In this document: piece after piece, positions 58,117-64,000 of the stretch
Numbering within the stretch: the stretch's first letter is position 1
Layout: each line of letters starts with the position of its first letter
The notes under the pieces: generated by a model
Told to the model about the DNA's origin: nothing
What the model saw: the letters and a program-made list of their open reading frames with translations, nothing else
Database searches by the model: none
Source of the DNA: Conoideocrella luteorostrata
Taxonomy: Eukaryota; Ascomycota; Sordariomycetes; Hypocreales; Clavicipitaceae
DNA: 64,000 bases
Direction: 5' to 3'
Assembly (NCBI GenBank): GCA_032433595.1
Contig: JASWJB010000074.1
Location: 62,001 to 126,000, forward strand
Made by a program: the position numbers and the translations under genes

Positions 58117-61100
58117 AGTAAGGGAATAGGTTGCCAGAGAAGGCAATTTTCTTGGATCTCGGGAGGACGCACAACGACTCGAACAGCCATGTGGATGCTA
58201 CTTGGGCATCTATTTATCTAAGCCCCTAAGGACGGGTATTTACACGAAAGGTACTGTTTACAATCTTTTGACATGTGCTGGCTATGAATTCACGGCCAGT
58301 CCACGATAGCTGGATTGTTTGAAGGCGGCCTCGTATTCGGGTTCGAATACTTCCACCAGGCTTATGCGGGAGTGGGCTCGTGTTCGCATCGACCCACAAC
58401 TGGTGAGACTCGGGTGCAGCAGGCCAACCGGTCTTCTTGTTTAGGCGCGAGATCTGGGGCTTGGCGTTAGGAAAGAAATTGTAATAAACGAAAAAAAAAA
58501 AATTCAACGTCCACATTGCTCCACTAAAGCAGAGTTCAAAGCAGAGTCCAAAGCAGGGCATGGGTTGTCGTACCAAAGAATTTGCTGCCAGCTCTTGTTC
58601 CTGGGACAATCCCGTGCGCAATCCAATCGGATGGAGACCATTACATTATATGTCACAGGCTGTATAAAATGCATTATTCACGCTATTAGTGTGGAGCTTC
58701 ACCGTTTACTGAATTTTGTGACATTATATGACAAGGCCCAGATGACAGCTCGTCGTCTTCGCATTCGTATTCTGTCACATGCCTCTCGTCTTGTTCGCAC
58801 CACGGCGTACAATTAATTACTCGGCGTGCTCATACAGCGTTTATTTCGTGCTAGGGTCGTTTAGGGGGACGTTAGAATCCGTGCGTGTGTAGTTGGTATT
58901 ATTAGTGTACGTATGGAAGTGTCATAAGACATACATGTCATCAGGCATACGTTTCCATAATATATTTCACAGTGAATAGCTCTGATAGATGTTCGATAGT
59001 TGTGGTTAAATTTATTAACTGACAGGTTGAAAACTCTATTATATGGGGTGGTTCCGTCACGTGAGTGACCAACGTTAGCTATTTTATCTATTCGCAATGG
59101 CTTCCCCTCCGGTCAGGTAGCATTCCGTTTAATAGATCTTTCCATATTAATCGCAACTATGTGTAAGCTCGATGTGTATCTCGTTAGTTTTATATTCTAC
59201 TTTAGTAAATATTAGAAAGCTTTGTTAGTTATATACTTATTAAATATTTAGTTCACTTATTAGTTAGTTAGTTTGTTATAGAAATTTAATTATAAAATCA
59301 AAAATCAAAAATCCACTCACCTCTAAGCCTATAACCCATAAAATAGCATATGTTCATATTTCTAACTATATAGGAGAGCTCTACCATCTCGGGGAATGCT
59401 AGGAAGGTACTTGATGTATGAGCCTAACATGTGAGGCCGTCACTAATTTCCCAATCAATGGCTTAATGCCCTGCCCTTGCACGGTTCTAAAATGGTAGTC
59501 AACTGACTCCAAATCATGGTGGTGGTTTAATTATTCTTAATAGCCTTTTCAGTTTTACATAAAACATGGAGGGTTCAATTTGAGTCTTTTCCCGTATTTT
59601 TTACATTCTCCTTCCTATTTAATGTTCATTTCGCCTATCGGCTTAGTGCTAGATGGAATGATGTATTAATACGACGTGCGTTATCTACGAATAGACTATC
59701 CACACTCTTTTTCAATTGGGAATATATCACTGTTGATTATGTTAGTGCCTCTAAAACAAACTGAAGTACATACGGCGGTGTGGCTATAAACGGCTGACAG
59801 GTCCCGTATAATGTATTTACGAAGACCTACCTTCTCCCACTCTCTGGCTCATAATAACAAAACACTAGAGTTAATTTTGCAGCTATCTCTAAGCTTTCTG
59901 CTAAAACAAGTACATTGAACCTTGCATATACTCCTAGCAGAGCATGCGGCTCGTTCTCTAGCCGAGCTACTCAATCGGTGATTTATGACAGTGGAGATTC
60001 TATCGTCGATCTTCCTCAGTAAAAGTCGAACTATGAGGGCCTGCAGTGGAAGTAAAGTCTAATGAGCAGAGGTATACGTTTTAGAAGGTGGCATTACCAT
60101 GATGTCCTGGGTTCGTTATTTCCCAAGTCAAGTCTGTCTTGGGGAAGGATTATCTGCTTGGACAATATGTCGCACATCAAAGACCATACAGTATGTCATA
60201 AATTTAAAATCCTTCCAGGCTGTAAATCTAAGTATTTGATCCATCCTTTAGTCACTAATGCGTGCCAATATAAACCACAAATCTGATAAGGCTATGTCTC
60301 CTAGTAGATATTAAACAGATGACCATATTAACCAATGTGGATAGTATTAAGAGTGTTATCTATGGCCGTGAAAGTCCACGGGGGTTTAGTGGTATTGATA
60401 CCGCGTCTTGGTCTCGTTAATGAAAACTGTCACAGGACTCAGGAATGTTATCAAGGATGAGCCAAAGATAAAACTACTAATAAAGCTTATGACGAAGCCC
60501 TAGCTAAAAATATTCTCTATGAGGAGATCTAATTCCTCGTTAATTAGCTAGAATTAAAGATAATTCCACTTATTACTGACCGTAGCTGCTTAGTTGTGAC
60601 AGTAACAGTTAAGTCTTCTTAACAACCAGACGTAAATTTTGTCACTAGAAACCAGTATCAATTCACAATAGGATCGCCATGCTCATGGATCTCATAGCTC
60701 ATGATATATTCATGCGAACATTCTTGAAGTAAGCGACGGTAACGCTAGCCCTTTGAGAGAGGCTATGTCGGTTCTACGAGGTCATGGTTTGATTCCCAAC
60801 TAAGTCAAGTATGTCTTCTGCCACGCGGATGCAGAGCATTTCAAGTCAGTTAAAGGAGAAAATCAGGAACACTAAATGTAGAGTTTCTGCATTGGATATC
60901 AGTAGCAATGGACCAACCAATTCGTCAGGAATGTTCATAGAAGTTAGTCATATTGAGAAGTACCCTAAAATAGTGGTTGTTCTCAAGCGTAATAGTATCT
61001 ACCGCATTAGAGTGGCCAAGCTCCTGCTTGACTTGGAGTCTGTTTGTAGCCGCCGAGACCTATCTAAGAAACCTAAATGGGGTATGATCAAGCCGCCTCT

Positions 61101-62272
61101 GCTCATATCGTTATTGACACGGGCCTGACGTGAGTAGCTCGGGCTGGTGGGAAGGGAATGTGGTTGAGCGACCTGTGCCTACGACAACTTCTCGTCGCCA
61201 TTGGAAATGAAATAACACCAATAAGTCTACGGCATCTGGTGCGAGGAGCACTGCCAAATGCCTGGAAACAGAGGAGAGAGTGGGCATCAAGTCTCTTCAA
61301 CTAGTGGTAAAACTCCTCTAGATGGATAGACTTTCTTTGCCCGTCTTGCTGCCAGGGGAGAATATGAGTATACATCGGCCATTGTCCATGTATGACAATG
61401 GACAGTATAATCAGTGATGGAAAGAGCTCAAAGCGGATGTTCCATTCATAGCACTTTGGGATCAGTTGAATGCTTGTTGTAGCAAATTGTGCAATCCACG
61501 TATTTGGAACTCTCCGGGTAGTACAGTGCATACTCCAGTCTTTAGTGCTCGTCAAGTAGTGTTCCTGTGACATACGAATGAAATCCAACGCAGAAGCAGA
61601 ATTATAGTAACACGAAGCCAACGAGCTTTATTGTTCATTGTTCATTGCTCATTGTTTGTTGTCATTGTACAGAAACTGAACTCTTTTGACAGCATCGCCT
61701 AGCTTATAAAGCGCCGCATAACATGGTCTATTATTATGAATATCGAACTGATTGTCAATGTTCTCCGGCGGAGTTGTTGGATATAAGATATTATTACATC
61801 TTACTGAATGGAACATTTAGTGAGCTCACACTTTTGCGCTATGGCGCAACGGATATTTAATCCGACAGGAGTGCAGCTAGCCCTGAAATACTGCCAAATT
61901 ATGGATCAAGACGAGTTCGCGAGTGACGGAAAAAAAAAAAAATAGGAAGGGGGCTGGATTGTGCGGTTCTCCAAGCCCGGTTCGTAAATTTGTGTCAATG
62001 CCCATCCAGGGCTCATTCAGATTAGGTCATTCACTATGCAAATTAATTCTACACGCAGTATCGGTAACACCTTTACGGAGTAGTTATTGCTCTTTATCCA
62101 TCAGTGATGGAGACACGGCGCTGGACGAGTAGTGGCGCACTGACCTCCAGTCGGAACAAACTTAATCCGCTGCAAATGAGAAACTTGGTTTGTAGGCTTA
62201 GCAGCCTAACCGTCGCAAAAGGAGATTTGTTCATTTCATTATAAACCACATTTTGCGCAACCATCCGTCAAA
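58117..62272. other. AT-rich gene-free region of about 4.2 kb
   Basis: No gene with a recognisable domain. A 131-codon minus frame (58226-58621) and a 105-codon plus frame (60811-61128) lack family features. The stretch 58.8-60.8 kb is AT-rich, most strongly at 59190-59310, where TTAGTTAG-type steps dominate, as in RIP-degraded repeats. TGTTCATTG-like short repeats occur near 61630-61665 and a poly-A run at about 61930. TACGGAGTA copy at 62074-62082. Confidence 0.5.
59190..59310. other. AT-rich block
   Basis: About 120 bp composed almost entirely of A and T with repeated TTAGTTAG, TTATTAAA and AAATCAAAAATC steps. It resembles the block at 43918-44000 in style but is not an obvious copy of it. 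Possibly a remnant of a mutated transposable element. Confidence 0.4.
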
Positions 62273-64000
62273 ATGTCTTGGCGAAATCAAGGGATCACCG
62301 GCTCAAATAACATTCCCCTCGGTAAACGTCGCTTTGGCGGCGATGAGGAGGAGGTTGAGCACCACGAAGTCCAGCGCGGTCGCGACCCTGAACCGAGAGG
62401 CGAGGCAGATGGCCCTCGACGCAGAAAGAAGCGCAACCGATGGGGTGACGCGTCCGAGAACAAGGCCGCAGGCCTCATGGGTCTTCCAACAGCCATTATG
62501 TCTAACATGACGAGCGAACAGTTGGAAGCCTACACGCTCCATCTTCGTATTGAAGAAATTAGTCAGAAGCTGCGCATCGATGATGTAGTTCCAGCAGACG
62601 GCGACAGGTGTGTTTCTCAAAATGCAATAACTTTGGTCGCAGATATGAATCTAGGAATGGCTAACAAATTACATAGATCTCCATCGCCTGCTCCCCAATA
62701 CGATAACCATGGCCGACGTATCAATACTCGAGAATACCGTTACCGCAAGAAGCTGGAAGATGAACGACACAAGCTAATCGAGAAGGCGATGAAGACGATT
62801 CCTAACTACCATCCTCCCCAGGACTACCGCAGGCCCACAAAGACTCAAGAAAAGGTCTATGTGCCTGTGAATGATTATCCGGAAATTAACTTCAGTATGA
62901 TTGCTAACCCTCCTAACCCTAACCATTGCTTCTGCTTTCCCTTTCTTGTACGATACCCTTTTTGGAGTTTGATCAGTATCGCTGCGACCTGGTGGAGGCG
63001 CTTCGAGATATCTGATTCTTCGACGAATGGGCCTAAACGCCTGCTTCCATTTTTCCCCACGTAACCTTAAGTGTAACAGATCTTCAAGTACTAACACATA
63101 GCTTTTCCCCCGCTCAAGTTGGCTTACTTATCGGACCTCGTGGTAATACACTCAAGAAGATGGAGACTGAATCTCTTGCCAAAATCGCCATTCGCGGCAA
63201 GGGCTCCGTCAAGGAAGGCAAAGGCCGCTCGGATGCCGCACACTCAAGCAACCAGGAGGAGGACTTGCACTGTCTCATTATGGCAGATACCGAGGAGAAG
63301 ATCAATAAAGCAAAGCAGCTTATTCACAATGTCATTGAAACGGTACGTCTTCATTCCAGATGCTTTTTTTTTCGATTCAAATGTCGTTGTGGCGCATGTC
63401 TACTAACAACTGGTCAAATATATAGGCTGCTTCCATCCCCGAGGGTCAAAATGAGCTCAAGAGAAACCAGCTTCGAGAACTTGCTGCGCTCAACGGTACT
63501 CTTCGAGATGACGAAAACCAAGCCTGTCAAAACTGTGGAAAGATCGGCCACCGCAAGTACGATTGCCCTGAGCGTCAGAACTTCACTGCTAGCATTATTT
63601 GCCGTGTTTGTGGCAACGCTGGGCATATGGCTCGCGATTGTCCCGACCGACAAAGAGGTGCCAGTTGGCGAAACGATGGCGCCCGTCCTGCCGGTAGAAT
63701 CGGCGGTGGCGATGCTGTCGATCGTGAAATGGAGGTACGTTCATGTTCCTAACAAAGCACCTCTCACAAGGAGTTCCAAGATACTGACCGTATATGTAGC
63801 AACTTATGCAAGAACTTGGTGGAGGATCTGGTGGTCCTCCGGCTCGAATTGAGGCCGGACCTGGCGGTGATCAGAACCAAGGAGGAGATGTCAAACCCTG
63901 GCAACGTGGCCCAACTGGCGGGCCCGCGCCATGGCGAACTCGCAATCAAGATGCCAATGATGGAGAGCCTCGGGGCTCTGGAGGCGCTGCACCACCATGG
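62273..64000 (+). CDS. Branchpoint-bridging protein BBP/SF1 (partial)
   Basis: Early spliceosome factor that binds the intron branch site and pairs with U2AF. Exons: 62273-62607, 62677-62894, 63120-63342, 63426-63734 and 63800 to beyond the window. Visible domains: the N-terminal KKRNRWGD box (U2AF65-binding RW motif), a helix-hairpin segment ([19 protein letters not shown]), the KH-QUA2 region ([18 protein letters not shown] with the GPRG loop, then [12 protein letters not shown]), and two CCHC zinc knuckles ([14 protein letters not shown] and [14 protein letters not shown]). A Gly/Pro-rich tail continues past the edge. The exon 2/3 junction is short by one base of the expected phase (A plus T instead of A plus two bases for Ile), so that boundary or base is suspect. 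Intron 2 has a perfect TACTAAC branch site at 63090-63096. Confidence 0.93.

Noticed and set aside
58226..58621. 131-codon minus-strand frame upstream of CYP51
   Set aside because: No family resemblance; it includes a Phe run from a simple poly-A/T tract and short direct repeats.

Overview
The window is nuclear DNA of a filamentous ascomycete. The genes are spaced and carry short GT-AG introns of about 55-150 bp, and their products (MEP-type ammonium permease, BAR protein Rvs161, Dcp1, OCRL-like phosphatase, CYP51, branchpoint-binding protein, several Zn2Cys6 regulators, NACHT-ankyrin relics) are typical of Pezizomycotina. The overall protein style suggests Sordariomycetes, probably Hypocreales; that placement is inference, and no species is claimed.

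Layout. 0.2-11.9 kb is a conserved block: ammonium transporter (-), mitochondrial-type peptidyl-tRNA hydrolase (-), Rvs161/Hob3 BAR protein (+), Dcp1 (-), inositol-polyphosphate 5-phosphatase (+) and an unrecognised 298-aa protein (+). 12.2-15.7 kb holds a large six- or seven-exon regulator with an internal Zn2Cys6 cluster (-). 15.7-18.9 kb is non-coding. 19.0-20.5 kb is a five-exon TauD/TfdA dioxygenase (+). 20.5-35 kb is a gene desert with only short broken frames. 36.2-38.3 kb is a second Zn2Cys6 regulator (+) with a long pyrimidine-rich leader, followed by a class-3 lipase (-) at 39.2-41.0 kb. 42.4-46.2 kb holds an adenosine/adenine-deaminase-like enzyme (-) divergent from a Dal5-family permease (+), a plausible nitrogen-scavenging pair.

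46.0-53.1 kb is the most unusual part: remnants of fungal NOD-like-receptor (NLR)-type immunity genes packed together. They are a PNP_UDP domain protein with a frame break, a DUF7580 protein interrupted by a stop codon, a C2H2-finger protein with three nonsense codons, and a NACHT-ankyrin gene with stops, frameshifts and an altered P-loop. In the ankyrin array two copies have TGA or TAG where a sister copy keeps the Trp codon TGG, which points to G-to-A decay such as repeat-induced point mutation (RIP).

54.6-56.0 kb is a wrecked HXXXD acyltransferase, directly downstream of an intact CYP51-type sterol 14-alpha-demethylase (56.4-58.1 kb, -). This looks like the residue of a metabolite cluster. 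58.1-62.2 kb is AT-rich and gene-free. The window ends inside the splicing factor SF1/BBP (+).

A 9-mer, TACGGAGTA or its reverse complement, occurs at least 15 times, always between the genes called here.
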